Positions 51,372 to 62,499 of a DNA stretch of 64,000 nt are shown piece by piece. The notes below the pieces were generated by a model. That model did no database searches, had not been told where the DNA came from, and saw only the letters and a program-made list of their open reading frames with translations. The translations under genes were made by a program, and so were the position numbers. The stretch spans positions 35,477,542-35,541,541 of the forward strand of contig OX388305.1 of NCBI GenBank assembly GCA_947579605.1. Reading direction: 5' to 3'. This DNA comes from Athripsodes cinereus. Taxonomy: Eukaryota; Arthropoda; Insecta; Trichoptera; Leptoceridae. Position 1 is the first letter of the stretch. Each line of letters begins with the position of its first letter.

Positions 51372-51676
51372 TAGTGATGTACCGAATGTGTGATTTTGGA
51401 TATTCGATTTAGAATGCGAATAGCGAATATTGACTAGCTTAAATTTCTACAATTTATTGCTCAAACCTTAAAATTTCTACCCCCCGTCGTCGAATTTTCA
51501 AAATGATATAGGAATTTAAAATAGTTCAAAACTCCTCGGTTTTCTTAAAGAATATTTTCTTGCAGTACCTTTTTCAATAATGTACCGGGTATGTAAGTAT
51601 CCGGTACTTTTACCGAATATCCGATACTTTTTTAACAAAATAATATTGGCAAAACATTCGCTAATGTGTACGATGC
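51372..51676 (-). mobile_element. Truncated copy of the 'attcg' hAT-like MITE
   Basis: It starts tagtgatgtaccgaatgtgt (the inverse of the right end of 14,168-14,786) and continues through ccccccgtcgtcgaatttt, aactcctcggttttctt and ccggtacttttaccgaatat to gcaaaacattcgctaatgtg. The other terminus is missing. Confidence 0.7.
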
Positions 51677-51679
51677 ATT

Positions 51680-53985
51680 AATTGGTGACTTGCATAAGAT
51701 AATGGTGATGATTACTAGAGACGGTAATATATATAATCAATATATTATTCCTGACTTACTTTATTTTTCTTCTGTATTGAAGATCATGACTTCTGTGTTA
51801 ATATTTTTTGTCGTCTCCACTATTTCTTTTCTCCCCTTTTAATTATTTTCTGTTTTTTTTTTCTAGATTTGAGTAATCCTTCTTCCCTCACTATTTTCAT
51901 GAAGCATATTAATATTTCAAGGATTTTCATTAAAATCTAGAATTATCATTCGTACCTACACATTTTTTTCAATTTAAATACTTTTCTTCTTACCAATAAT
52001 GAGTTCTTTCAATTGCTTTTTTCCATCAAACAATTTTGACTCTTTCATTGTAAGAAAAGTGTCTGTTAAACGATACACTAATACTATATATCCTGAACAC
52101 GCTACTGTTGTTTGATATCAAAAGATCACAACACATTTCGAATAAACGAGGAGTAGCTTATTTTCGTTTCGAATAGACAAATTTATATAATGCGATAAGT
52201 CACACGCAAATAAACCTACATTGTTTGCACTTTTCATTATTCAACTTGAAAATATTGTATCGTCAGTATAATTTGTATTGTAGATTTGACAGAAATCATC
52301 ATAATAATTATGCATTGACACATAAACCTACATTGTGATAGTGTATTTTTTTTTATATACAATGTTTATACTATCTACATTCCATCATAACATATCCATC
52401 TACCGTACATCGTCGTTAAATTAAAAGTGTTTAAGTTCTGACACATAATGATGTTTGACAAATAACTTATTTTTACAGATGATTCGTAAAGTTACAAAAT
52501 AATGAGAATGGGAAAATATTGTTAACATTAATATTGGAGATGATCGTAGACTCCACCTTTGTAATTGATTTATATTTATTAATTGTCTGTAGTTGCACCT
52601 TGTGATATTGATATAAACCATTGGAATCTTTGAATTTGCTCTCTGTTCAATCGATATTCCTGGTGAATAAAGTACGTTCTCTCTCCAATTTTAATGTGTT
52701 TTTAATATCAAATCCCCGATCACATTTCCCAAGACAAGAACCAAAGGACAACACTTATTATATACCGAACACTCCACGGCGAACGGTTCACACTATTTTT
52801 AGATTAAATATAATGTTTAAAATAAATATAATTTTTAGATTAAATAGCATACTAATATTGTACAATAACGTTTCTCCACAGGGTAAGATATATACAATGG
52901 AATATATATATATATTATATCTAATATTATTCAAAATTATTGTCCAAGTACTTGATTATTAGCTATGGTAAAGGCTATTGGTGCAGGAATCGATTATTAC
53001 CTACCACGAAATATCTATGGTGAAACAAATCTAAAATTTTAGGCAATAAACTAACTCTGGATCTAGAAGTGGAATTATGAAATTCATGACCCTATTGGGA
53101 ATAGAATTCGATACCTCATCCGTTCATGGAAATCTACTTCGATAACCGGTCTGATAATAAATATAATATTATACAAACTTCTACCATCAGGAGAATTGAT
53201 TTTGTAGCAGTTTGTTAAAGTTTTAATTTTAAATAATTGCAATATCGTTCTGTCGTTTTAATTTCAATGAAAAAACTTTATTTTAGTACAACTTTAATTC
53301 AAATCTCAGAACTACTAACCTACGTTAATTAACACATTATAATTATTATAATAATAGATTTAAACTAAAACTTAAAAGTTTAATTGAATCAAAAGCAGAT
53401 AGCTACTGATAGCAGGCATACAATTAAAACTTTAACATTAGTTCATTATCATGTTTGTATATTTTTATATCTGTGATGAAACCTTTCAATACCTCTATAC
53501 TTCAACTAACCTATGTAATAGTATTCCTAAGATACATAATCTAATGTTCAATATACCTAGATAGAAACGGTTTATTTTTTAATGAATTAACACAATTGAG
53601 CAACACAATAGCGAAGAACAACTCTTTCAAAGTATTTTAGCATAGACTTTATATTGAAAGTTTTTATAGTCGGTAGTCTAATGAGATTGGACATTATTGT
53701 TGTAGTTTCTTTTAATGATAATGTTTTATTTCAACACGGCTATTAAGTTTCAGTATACCTATGTTCTTTACGGCATTACTTAATGTGGTCCTTTAGCTTC
53801 TTATTGTCCGTTTATTTCACGGTTCCGATCCCAGCTTCAGTTCATTGATTCTGGACATAATTCGTCGCTGTAAAGTCAAGCCGGCATATCTGCAAAATGT
53901 ATATTTTTGTTTATATTTTCGGCATTAACTAAGTATATAATAATTTCTAGACATATTGATATGATTTTGGATAATTATGTATTAA
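51680..53985. other. Long AT-rich stretch without recognised features
   Basis: The longest uninterpreted stretch in the window (2.3 kb). No ORF above 113 codons, and that one (52,621-52,962) has no domain features. The piece near 52,740-52,790 (cgaacactccacggcgaacg) weakly resembles a part of family H. Nothing else matched. Confidence 0.35.
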
Positions 53986-53990
53986 TTGTT

Positions 53991-54277
53991 ATTTTGTGAG
54001 CTTTTTTCGCTACCGCGGTTTCGGTGGAGCACCCACCATTAACGAGCGTTTATTTTATTTTATTTATTTATTTATTTATTCTTTACTGTACATTGATAAC
54101 AAGCAAATTTACACAAAAATACATTTCAAACAAAGACAATCATACTAAAATTTATCTAAAACGTTTCTTAGTTTTAGGTTTTAGATAAACGCGTTTTTTA
54201 GTTTTAAGTTTTAGATAAACGCTTGTTAATTGTGGACGTTCCACCGAAACCGCGGTAGAGAAAAATGCTCACAAAAT
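53991..54277. repeat. Foldback MITE with a nested LINE tail
   Basis: Arms attttgtgagcttttttcgc ... taccgcggtttcggtgga on the left and tccaccgaaaccgcggtaga ... gctcacaaaat on the right. Between them sits an antisense LINE end (see 54,055) and a 27-bp tandem repeat (ttttagataaacgc, two to three copies). The GC-rich ccgcggtttcgg block in each arm stands out from its AT-rich surroundings. Confidence 0.78.
54055..54110 (-). mobile_element. LINE 3' end fragment, nested in the foldback
   Basis: The inverted (AAAT)n tail (atttatttatttatttattc) is followed by tttactgtacattgataaca, the reverse of the tgtacagt.aagaataaa end seen at 19,845. Very short. Confidence 0.5.
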
Positions 54278-54279
54278 CT

Positions 54280-54940
54280 TAACAATATGTTTATTTTTCA
54301 CCAGAGCACTTTAAAGTTTTCACATGTGATATTTTTCATTTAACGTCCGTTTGGTTCACCCCAATGCCACTTTATGCATGAATAAAATACTGTTTATTGA
54401 AGAAGTAGTTGCAAATAAATCGGAATTTGCTTAAATTAAGTGAAATATGCAGATATGCCAGTATGACTTTAAAATGGCTTCTTATTTTGGAACCTGTGTA
54501 TTGTGAGATGGTTCGGGTTGACTTACATGATGTAAGTCTTTCCTCCTTGAAATTTTTAAGCGACCGGCGTATTGCGCAATAGATCTGTCTTCTCAAAAAA
54601 AATGCTATTTCCACTTAAATGCGTACCAGCCCGAAGCCATCTGACGGATTTTTATATGTATATAACTATACGATATGCCGTTTCGACATAAAAATAGACG
54701 AAAAAAAAAGAAATATTTGACACTGCTATAACTCAAAAACTCAATTTTTGCAGATATGCCGGTATGATGATATTATTGTTCAGCGACGATTATGATGTAT
54801 ACAGACAAATTAGGCACCTATATAAAGAAGAAACTAATACTTGTAATTACATCAAACAACCAATATGACTCGTAGACATAATTATCTTCATATCATATTT
54901 AATTATTAATCATTTAATATGTATATACACTTTATATAAT
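54280..54940. other. AT-rich DNA, nothing recognised
   Basis: The words tatctgcaaaatgtatattt (53,887) and catatttaccggt-like pieces do not resolve into a repeat. No gene. Confidence 0.3.
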
Positions 54941-54944
54941 ACCG

Positions 54945-55072
54945 TAATGTGTTAGTTGGAAGATATCGCGTCCCAGCGATAAAATCGCCCATTGGGCAAA
55001 ATTATTCGTTTATACCATGTTACCTTATTATTTGTATCCATATATTTTGTACAATAAAGTTTATTATTATTA
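54945..55072 (+). mobile_element. LINE 3' end of the 'ttagttggaaga' type
   Basis: gttagttggaagatatcgcg, gcgataaaatcgcccattgg and tacaataaagtttattatta. The same family type as 19,845 and 46,995, ending in an ATT-rich tail. Confidence 0.65.
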
Positions 55073-55079
55073 ATGTGAT

Positions 55080-55760
55080 ATTATCACTTTAAGGGCGCTT
55101 TACAACATCTAAGATCATCATCCAGATGGCATAAAGCTGATTTTTGCAGTGAATCAGCCACCATAGTAAGCGAAAAAAATCATGCATTTTGGTAAATAAA
55201 GAAATTTAAATAAATACTTTATTAGTAACACAAAATAAACAACTAATATAAATGTACTAAAACAAATCAAATAGAAAAAAAAACTACTTTTCCTTAAGAT
55301 CCTAATCAAGTAAGGGACACCAGATCTTTTTTTAGTATTACAATACTCCAATAAAAAAAGTAGGTATAGAATGTCTTAGTTTATTTATGTGTATAAATAA
55401 TTTATTAATAAAAAATACATAAGTATTGTACAAATTAAATTAATTAATTAAATCTGCGTTTGGTTTAACACAAAATCAATTATTCATCCATTCTACCGAC
55501 TAATGGGCTATCAAGAATAAAGCTTTTAGAAAGTAATTACGACGTAATTTCAAATTCTGTAAATTTTAATTAGTTTTTTTCGAATTCCACAAATGAACAA
55601 ACATCCCTTCAATTTAATGATACCTAGCATAACAATCTATAAATACACAACTGGATGGATTTTCAGATCGAATTATCTTAAGTAGTTATTATACAAATGA
55701 ATGAGTTGAATCACTTATACAATATACACACAACATTATATTAAATACAAACAAAATAAA
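55080..55760. other. AT-rich DNA, nothing recognised
   Basis: No supported feature. Confidence 0.3.
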
Positions 55761-55762
55761 AC

Positions 55763-55983
55763 TGATGATATTATACTTTAATTACAACACAGTTAACTTT
55801 ACACTTAGATTTATTCAAATCTCGGGCGCTTTCGTCAATGTTGATATATTGAAATTTTCAAGAGAATTTTTCAAGAGAGTTCTCTTGAAAATGTCAATAT
55901 AACAACATTGACGAAAGCGCTCGAGATTTGAATGAATATAAGTGAAAAGTTAACTGTGTTGTAATTAAAGTATAATATCATCA
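55763..55983. mobile_element. Foldback of a Penelope-like repeat (about 103-bp arms)
   Basis: Left arm tgatgatattatactttaat ... ttcgtcaatgttgat and right arm aacattgacgaaagcgctcg ... attaaagtataatatcatca pair with about a dozen differences. The arm order (outer block, acacagttaacttt, ttattcaaatctcg, ggcgctttcgtcaa) parallels 25,811-26,004. The hammerhead-like motif occurs on the plus strand in the right arm and in a diverged form on the minus strand in the left arm. Confidence 0.75.
55881..55926 (+). ncRNA. Hammerhead-like motif with altered core
   Basis: Plus strand: helix I TCTC (55,881-55,884), TTGAAAA in place of CUGANGA, one extra T, helix II GTCAAT / ATTGAC with an 8-nt loop, GAA (55,913-55,915), palindromic helix III AGCGCT, C at the cleavage position, then GAGA closing helix I. 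The C3 and G8 equivalents are changed as in the 25.8 kb copy, so this motif is probably inactive although the helices are intact. Confidence 0.5.
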
Positions 55984-55989
55984 TTATGA

Positions 55990-56870
55990 ATTTTCACTCT
56001 GTGAATGTACAAACCATAGAGTTATAAAATAAAACTGTTTGTTAATCGATTTAATGAAAAAATCTATAATTGTTTCTTCCATCTATCTCATCATGGAGAA
56101 GAACTAGCTTGGTGGGATGGTTCAGGATGGGGTTTCGTCCTTGATATCCAAAACTCTCGGAATGAGAGAATGTAGGTATTTACAAGCTATACAAAAGAAT
56201 AAAAAACTATAAAGATAACAAGAAAACTGAAAGCAACCTAGACCTTGGAGAAATTAAAAGTGAAATGTATCGTTAACAATGATACTCAGCCGACTGGTGT
56301 CAGGTAAAAACCAAAGATATACCTACTTGATTGGTAATTCAAAGAAAAAATCGATTATGCGGGCGATCAAATTTTGCAGCCGGTTTTAAACTCAGCATTA
56401 ACAGGAAAGAGACTATTGTTATCTTAAAGATAATTATGGAGTGAATCAGCATAATATTATTATTGTTAGCTAATTCAAATGTTGGAACACAAAAATTCGA
56501 AACCAAAATATGTACCACGCTGCAAATCTAGTATGTCTATGGTAAAAACACGGTCCTTGAGTTGCAAGAGTACACAACTAAACCCACGTTTAGAAATTAA
56601 TTAAAAAATATGTTTACATTGTAGTAAAATATGAACGAAAATCAAAATGAACAAGAACTAAATGTACTCTTTTATCATATATTCTATTTGCCGGCTGTTC
56701 ACATTATTTTCTACTGTATCACATTATTTTCAACGAAGATATCGGGCCTCTGCGATACATTCGCCCATTATGCAAAATTATTTGAACACACTGTTCTCTA
56801 ATCCTATTCTGATTATTTTTGTTTTAATAATTTTGCATTGAAGTCTATTACTATAACTATTACTATTACT
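55990..56870. other. AT-rich DNA, nothing recognised
   Basis: No supported gene. At about 56,735 the text aacgaagatatcgggcctct ... attcgcccattatgcaaaat resembles the body of the 'ttagttggaaga' LINE tail (atcgc...tcgcccat). It may be an eroded sense copy. Confidence 0.35.
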
Positions 56871-56874
56871 ATTA

Positions 56875-57020
56875 TAGAAGTATAATTTATTCTATTCTTC
56901 ACTGTACATTGGTTACACAATTTCAAATCAATACAAAGTATCATAAAAAATATCAGTTATACAACTCAATGTATAGAAGACGAGTTTATCTTTGTCTTTC
57001 AACTAACCCGGTAATAAAAT
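56875..57020 (-). mobile_element. LINE 3' end of the 'ttagttggaaga' type, antisense
   Basis: ttcttcactgtacattggtt, tatacaactcaatgtataga and ctttcaactaacccg are the reverse complement of the 19,845 tail. Truncated at its 5' side. Confidence 0.62.
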
Positions 57021-57124
57021 TATAATTAAAAAACAAACATAAGAAACAAATATATACATATGTGAACAGGACTGATAAAACAAAAATAAAACTTACACAC
57101 ACAAACAAGACCATAAACAAGCAG

Positions 57125-57595
57125 AATTCTATAATAATAAAAATTCTATAATAATAAGAATAATAATAAAAAAATACGTAAATATACAGAACTAGCAGGA
57201 GAAATAAAAAATATTTGGCATTCTAGATCCGTTTATATAATACCTTTTGTCATGTCAGCTACAGGGGTAACTCCGAAATCTTTAATAAATAATTTACAAA
57301 AATTAGATTTACCGGTTAATTTGTATATTAAAATTCAAAAATCTATTATAATAAACACTTGTAATATAGTAAAAAAAAATTTGAACACAGATATTTCAGG
57401 CACAATGCTGGTATTTTGATCCCGCGTTTTGAGCCTAATCCTTTGATATTCTGTATATCTGGATAGGTGAATTTTTCCCGGCATTAGACTGTTAAGTTTT
57501 TGTGTGACCATGACTGATCATATGGAGACTTATCTGGTTGTATAATGCTGAGAAGTGTGGATGGCAATTCTGCCGCCGCGTAAAAAAAAAAAATG
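57125..57595 (+). mobile_element. LINE C-terminal fragment and 3' UTR, family I
   Basis: Forward translation gives KYTELAGEIKNIWHSRSVYI, IPFVMSATGVTPKSLINNLQ and KIQKSIIINTCNIV, then NTDISGTMLVF-stop. The non-coding tail (gcataatcctttgatattct-like, ccggcattagactgttaagt, gatggcaattctgccgccgc) ends in poly-A at 57,583-57,595. The 'IPxVxSATGVxPKSL..NL' block is known from C-termini of insect LINEs (R4/Dong-like or related). Two more copies are at 59,462 and 60,405. Confidence 0.78.
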
Positions 57596-57689
57596 AAAAA
57601 AGTGTAATGCTATATTGCAGCATGCACACGCAAAAGGGAAAGGAGTTGTAATTCTCAAATTTTAAGAATCATTTTATCGTTACGTGAGT

Positions 57690-58020
57690 TGATATAAAAC
57701 AAGGATGAATATAAATGAGTTACGATGGTTTGAGCATGTGGAAAGAATGAATGAGGACAGAATGACCAAGAAGATGTACCTACATGACTGCGAGGAATCG
57801 TGCTCAGATACGTGGATGTCCGAGGATCAAATGGCAAGATAATTTAAATCAAACCCTACAGGACGGTCACGTCTTGAGCACATCGAACAGGATAGCAACC
57901 ATGAGGAATTGTAAAACAGTGACGGAAGCGAAAGATGTATGCAAGGATAGAAGGAAGTGGAGCACGATCCTTTCTGCCTACCCCGCATGAAACGGCGTGA
58001 TGATATGGATGGATGGATGA
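57690..58020 (+). mobile_element. LINE RT C-terminal fragment, family B
   Basis: Forward pieces ELRWFEHVERMNEDRMTKK and CPRIKWQDNLNQTLQDGHVL, then MRNCKTVTEAKDVCKDRRKW and STILSAYPA. It ends in a ggatggatggatgatg tail. Two frame shifts relative to 33,140. Confidence 0.78.
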
Positions 58021-58024
58021 TGTA

Positions 58025-58475
58025 ATATAGATATGTATTTATAAACGAATAAAATAGAATCAGTAGAGTAAATGCACAAGAAGGAAATATTGTTCGTGGT
58101 TGGTTATTAATTGATATACTTTCAATAGCCGACTGACTTAGATTTATTTACTCATTGTTATATCAAAATACAAATTATTTAGAAAATATTTATATAAGTA
58201 TATATTTTTTTATAATACATAACCGGACACTAAACAGTATATTATGTAGGTTTGAGTACTGATTGACAAACCGTAGGTACGAGCAGTTTTTATTAATATC
58301 TTTTGAAAATATTGAAATAATTACATTAATCCGACAACGTGATTCGATCTTGAAATCTACATACACATTTCTTTGAAGTCTAATACACAGTCAAGTAGAT
58401 TATTAATATTTTACTAAACTGTACTATAGCATCACGGGATATCCTGCAACACGTGTATGTTTTTACCCTAGTAAT
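58025..58475. other. AT-rich DNA, nothing recognised
   Basis: No supported feature. Confidence 0.3.
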
Positions 58476-58481
58476 AGCTAA

Positions 58482-58947
58482 AGTAGCATTCACATTGCTT
58501 CACTTTGGATGATCATCTAGAGTGTCAGGGTCAAACCTGTTCATCGAAAGTGAACACGTCTGTTCACATTTGTTCATCCTATGCTTTCACTGTGGTGTCA
58601 ACACTCACGGTCATGTTGTAAGTAGTTTGACGTATTTACGTAAAAAATAATTAAATAAATAAAAAAAAATAAAAATATCATTTATCAAAAATTAAAACAA
58701 GTTAATAATAATTTTTGACAGCATGATAATTTTGTACATGATTCTGACTTTCAATGCAAATTCATAGATAAAACTTGTTTATGGTCGTTTCAGTGAAAGG
58801 TCCTTTCATCGAAATTATGTCGGGTAGTAATTGCTTTCATCCGTCATCGCTAGTGATCACTATTGATGAAACGCCCGTTCACACCTATTCATCTTGGAGG
58901 ATCATCCGGAGTGATCACTGAAAGTGAACAATAATGTGAACGACCCT
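58482..58947. repeat. MITE family W, possibly PIF/Harbinger-like (TAA duplication)
   Basis: Ends agtagcattcacatt and aatgtgaacgaccct are imperfect inverted repeats flanked by TAA (58,479-58,481; 58,948-58,950). The subterminal parts repeat variants of gttcac and gatgatcatc/gatcatcc in both orientations. The interior holds gtcaacactcacggtcatgt, shared with 44,500-44,790. Three-base TWA duplications and a ggg.cgttcaca terminus suggest PIF/Harbinger, but one end is degenerate. Confidence 0.5.
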
Positions 58948-58959
58948 TAAGCAAAATAC

Positions 58960-59460
58960 ACTGCTAGGCCTGTAACGTATACCTATGCATATAACATGAT
59001 TATTAGTTCTAAAAGCCTGCCTTGCGGCCAACATGTAATACGAATTTATGGAATTCTAGTGAATACAAATTATTCAGAAACTACGCATCAGTGTTCTATA
59101 AAACGAATTATTTCTATGGTGATGATAGTTGTATGAAAATAGAACTTTAATAGTAAAAAAAATCTAACATTCATAACATCATTATTTTGTATTTTTATAT
59201 TTATTTTATTTATTTATTTATTCACTTTTACACGGCAAAGCCTTTTTCATGTTGACCAGTAAAATAATAAAATAATAATAACAATTAAAACAATTTGACA
59301 GACGAAGACATTAATATACAGTTACAGTTTCAAGCAAATAAATTAATGAAAAACAAAGATATATAGGTATACATATATTATTTGAAATAAACTTCACATG
59401 TAGGTACAAAAGATAATTTGAATTTAAAATTATTAAAAATTATTAGTATAATTTATTTTT
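58960..59460. other. AT-rich DNA with an inverted LINE-like tail
   Basis: (TTTA)n at 59,206-59,222 followed by cacttttacacggcaaagcc could be the inverted tail of a LINE. Otherwise no feature. Confidence 0.35.
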
Positions 59461-59461
59461 T

Positions 59462-59810
59462 TAACGCGGCGGCAGAATTGCCATCCACACTTCTCAGCAT
59501 TGTACAACCAGATAAGTCTCCATATGATCAGTCATGATCACACAAAAACTTAACAGTCTAATGCCGGGAAAAATTCACCTATCCAGATATACAGGATATC
59601 AAAGGATTAGGCTCAAAACGCGGGATCAAAATACCAGCATTGTGCCTGAAATATCTGTGTTCAGAAACTTTTTTACAATACCTATTACAAGTGTTTATTA
59701 TAATAGATTTTTGAATTTTAATGTACAAATTAACCGGTAAACCTAATTTTTGTAAATTATTTATTAAAGATTTCGGAGTTACCCCTGTAGCTTTAATAAT
59801 TTCTAAATGA
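59462..59810 (-). mobile_element. LINE 3' fragment, family I
   Basis: Starts at the inverted poly-A (ttttttaacgcggcggcaga) and extends through the UTR to the coding part (ctgtagctttaataatttct). It is 5'-truncated inside the SATGVTPKSL segment. Nearly the same UTR as 60,405. Confidence 0.8.
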
Positions 59811-59814
59811 CCAT

Positions 59815-60400
59815 TGTTTTTATTATCACAATTTATTTTTATCTCTTATAACCTATTTTTTTTTTTATTTTATATTGTATGACAACCTTATGGGCTACTG
59901 AATAATACCAATTAATAATTTTTTATACATTTTTAAATTGAGGAACGCATTGTTTTCTTGTAATATTGTTGATATTTTTTTTGTATTTATTTTTGTGTGT
60001 TGTCTGAAGTGTGTAACTGGCTATAAATAAATAAATAAATTAGACAACCAAAAAAAATATAACAAATGAGACTGATTTACCAATAAAAATTAAAATATGT
60101 ATAGGTACCTAGGACTAAAATTAAATTGTCAAAAGAAAATATTGAAAATTGTAGTTTAAGAGTCAAGAAATAAAATAGTCAATTTCGAAAAAAGGATATG
60201 GTCAAAATAGAAACACAAAATTTTGAATGAAATTCAATTGATATTATACTACACAATGCGGAAAAAAAAACAATTTCAATATCAATATTTGACTTACTTT
60301 TATTGTGTTGGTTTGATTATTTTTTAAGATTCTTCTTGATTTGTGTGTTAATCCGGTTTCAAGCTGATTAATAATGATTTTTGTTTATTTCTCATTTAAT
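59815..60400. other. AT-rich DNA with a LINE-like tail
   Basis: gtgtgtaactggctataaat followed by aaataaataaat at 60,010-60,040 looks like a LINE 3' end. No gene. Confidence 0.35.
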
Positions 60401-60404
60401 ACTT

Positions 60405-60830
60405 TTTTTTTTTTTTACGCGGCGGCAGAATTGCCATCCACACTTCTCAGCATTATACAACCAGATAAGTCTCCATATGATCAGTCATGATCACACAAAA
60501 ACTTAACAGTCTAATGCCGGGAAAAATTCACCTATCCAGATATACAGGATATCAAAGGATTAGGCTCAAAATGCGGGATCAAAATACCAGCATTGTGCCT
60601 GAAATATCTGTGTTCAGAAACCTTTTTACAATATTACAAGTGTTTATTATAATAGATTTTTGAATTTTAATGTACAAATTAACCGGTAAATCTAATTTTT
60701 GTAAATTATTTATTAAAGATTTCGGAGTTACCCCTGTAGCTGACATGACTAAAGGTATTATATAAACGGACCTAGAATGCCAAATATTTTTTATTTCTCC
60801 TGCTAGTTCTGTATATTTACGTATTTTTTC
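60405..60830 (-). mobile_element. LINE C-terminal fragment and 3' UTR, family I (full segment)
   Basis: An inverted poly-A run (60,402-60,415) is followed by the UTR (gcggcggcagaattgccatc, cagtctaatgccgggaaaaa), then on the minus strand the frame ending NTDISGTMLVF-stop and reading upstream through SIIINTCNIV, MSATGVTPKSLI and KYTELAGEIKNIW. The open frame continues without a stop into the next fragment. Confidence 0.82.
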
Positions 60831-60995
60831 TGCGACGGTTGTTTGTATATTATATTTATTTGCTGCACCACAGTTACATGCTCCGGATTCGTCCTGTAGG
60901 AAGCCCCATCGTTCTCTATTGTCGCGGCAGTTTCCTACACCAGATCTCAGTCGATTTAGGGTTTTCATATATGTATTATAGGTACTATACCAGAG
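60830..60995 (-). mobile_element. Second LINE fragment fused in frame to family I
   Basis: Minus-strand residues TLNRLRSGVGNCRDNRERWG and SGACNCGAANK resemble the post-RT segment of Jockey/CR1-like LINEs (NRLRTG...CxxN...WG....C.CG). The frame (60,579-61,013, 144 codons) runs across the junction at about 60,830 into family I, giving a chimeric ORF without an internal stop. Confidence 0.55.
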
Positions 60996-61029
60996 CACCC
61001 TGTAATATCTCATGGAGCACTAAGTAAAG

Positions 61030-61255
61030 ATTTGGTCTCCCACTCTTCTCCGTAAGTTTTTGAGTGTCCTGTAAAAGACAGGTGTTTGAAAAAATTAAGA
61101 AATTTTACATCTTTAATTTAGCGATGATGTTTGTCACCCATCCTGAATCTCTTGATTTTCTATTGGCATGAAGAGAACAGCTTAATTTTTTATTGTATGC
61201 AGCTGGTCTGCTGGCTACCTCACTTGAAAGATAAGCCGTGATGGTAAAGGAGTGT
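61030..61255 (+). mobile_element. LINE 3' tail, family H
   Basis: ggtctcccactcttctccgt, tgagtgtcctgtaaaagaca, gcagctggtctgctggctac and ataagccgtgatgg, matching 17,770-18,012. The TAG tail is lost (gtaaaggagtgtt). Confidence 0.7.
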
Positions 61256-61259
61256 TATA

Positions 61260-61580
61260 AGTACTAGACTAGAATTTTCAATGTATTTTATTGCTCTTTA
61301 TTACTTTATATGCATGTATAAATGCAAGGATTTTTGTTACTTTTCGTATTAAACTGGTAATTTTTATTAACGTTAGTAAGTGATATGTATCACGATAGGT
61401 ATGATTCAAGTTGTCCCGACGCTTACGAATTGACTTCAACTGGATTAAGCTGGACACTATATACTTTGGCAACATTCACCAATTTCACCACAACTCTTTA
61501 TAGAGAGACAACTGGAATTGTTGAACAATGCTAAGATATAAAGCTCAAAGTCTAACTTGATTCAATTCGTATATAAATAT
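61260..61580. other. AT-rich DNA with part of a dispersed repeat
   Basis: gttgtcccgacgcttacgaa, then ttggcaacattcaccaattt, resembles the centre of foldback family R (gacgcttatgaat ... aacattcacaattcc). No gene. Confidence 0.4.
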
Positions 61581-61582
61581 TT

Positions 61583-61755
61583 ATTCGTCGGTAGCCTAGG
61601 GGTAGTCTTCGCCTCATGAACATGGATATCGTGGTTCGATTCCAGGTGCCGGCAAACTCCCCTTTCACGACACAAGCTTTTAGCTTACTGTGCAAGGTGT
61701 ATAAGGTTGTATTTGAGTTTATAAATAAAAGCCAGATACGTCTTTTTTTAAAAAT
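61583..61755 (+). repeat. tRNA-derived SINE, family S1 (sense)
   Basis: ttcgtcggtagcctaggggt, gtggttcgattccaggtgcc, ctcccctttcacgacacaag and gtgtataaggttgtatttga, ending gtcttttttt. It has a clean B-box (ggttcgattcc). Confidence 0.82.
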
Positions 61756-61759
61756 CATG

Positions 61760-62495
61760 TTGTTTATAAGTTATTCGTGACGGGATATAATTATACGCAT
61801 CGATATATTTTGCGGCAACGTGTAGCCGCGTTAAAATATTTAAGATATTTATATCTGTACAACATTATCATATTTCACAAGAAGAACATAAATAATATAA
61901 ATAGCTTTGTTAAATTTAATTAATAATATTGATGTTGTTTTATTAAAAATATTTGCGTAGGAGCGAGCATATTGTTATGAAAATGGGAATATTAGGGAAA
62001 ATGCAAATAAATAAATATATTTGACACACTCATACCCACTTATATTCACACATATTAAATTAAATATATATTATATTACAGTTCCACTATATGACAAAAG
62101 TTTTTGGAGTGCAATAGAATGTATTTTGTTTGTAGTATTCTTCAAGCCAGTAATATTATGAGAAATGTGATAAACGAGCCTAAAGTTTTGAGACATTATA
62201 TGACATTGAACTGATGTGTCTTACTTCTTGATAAGTCGAGTCGAAAAGACTTTTGAACAAGATAAAAAGTTTGATAAAAGTTTTAACTATATATTATCAA
62301 ATCACGAGCAGGGCATATTCCTCTCAAACACGTCCTCCATCGACAAACTCGTAAAAGCAATTAGAGACAGCAAGCACCATATTATTTAATGTGAGCTTTT
62401 AGACTTGTTGGTTGCTTAGTTTTCTGTGAACTTGAAACGTCATCAATCCTTTAACAATTGAAGGAGTTTAAAAGAAACTTTTTTACCACTGTTCT
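61760..62495. other. AT-rich DNA, nothing recognised
   Basis: No supported gene or repeat before the satellite. Confidence 0.3.
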
Positions 62496-62499
62496 TGGA

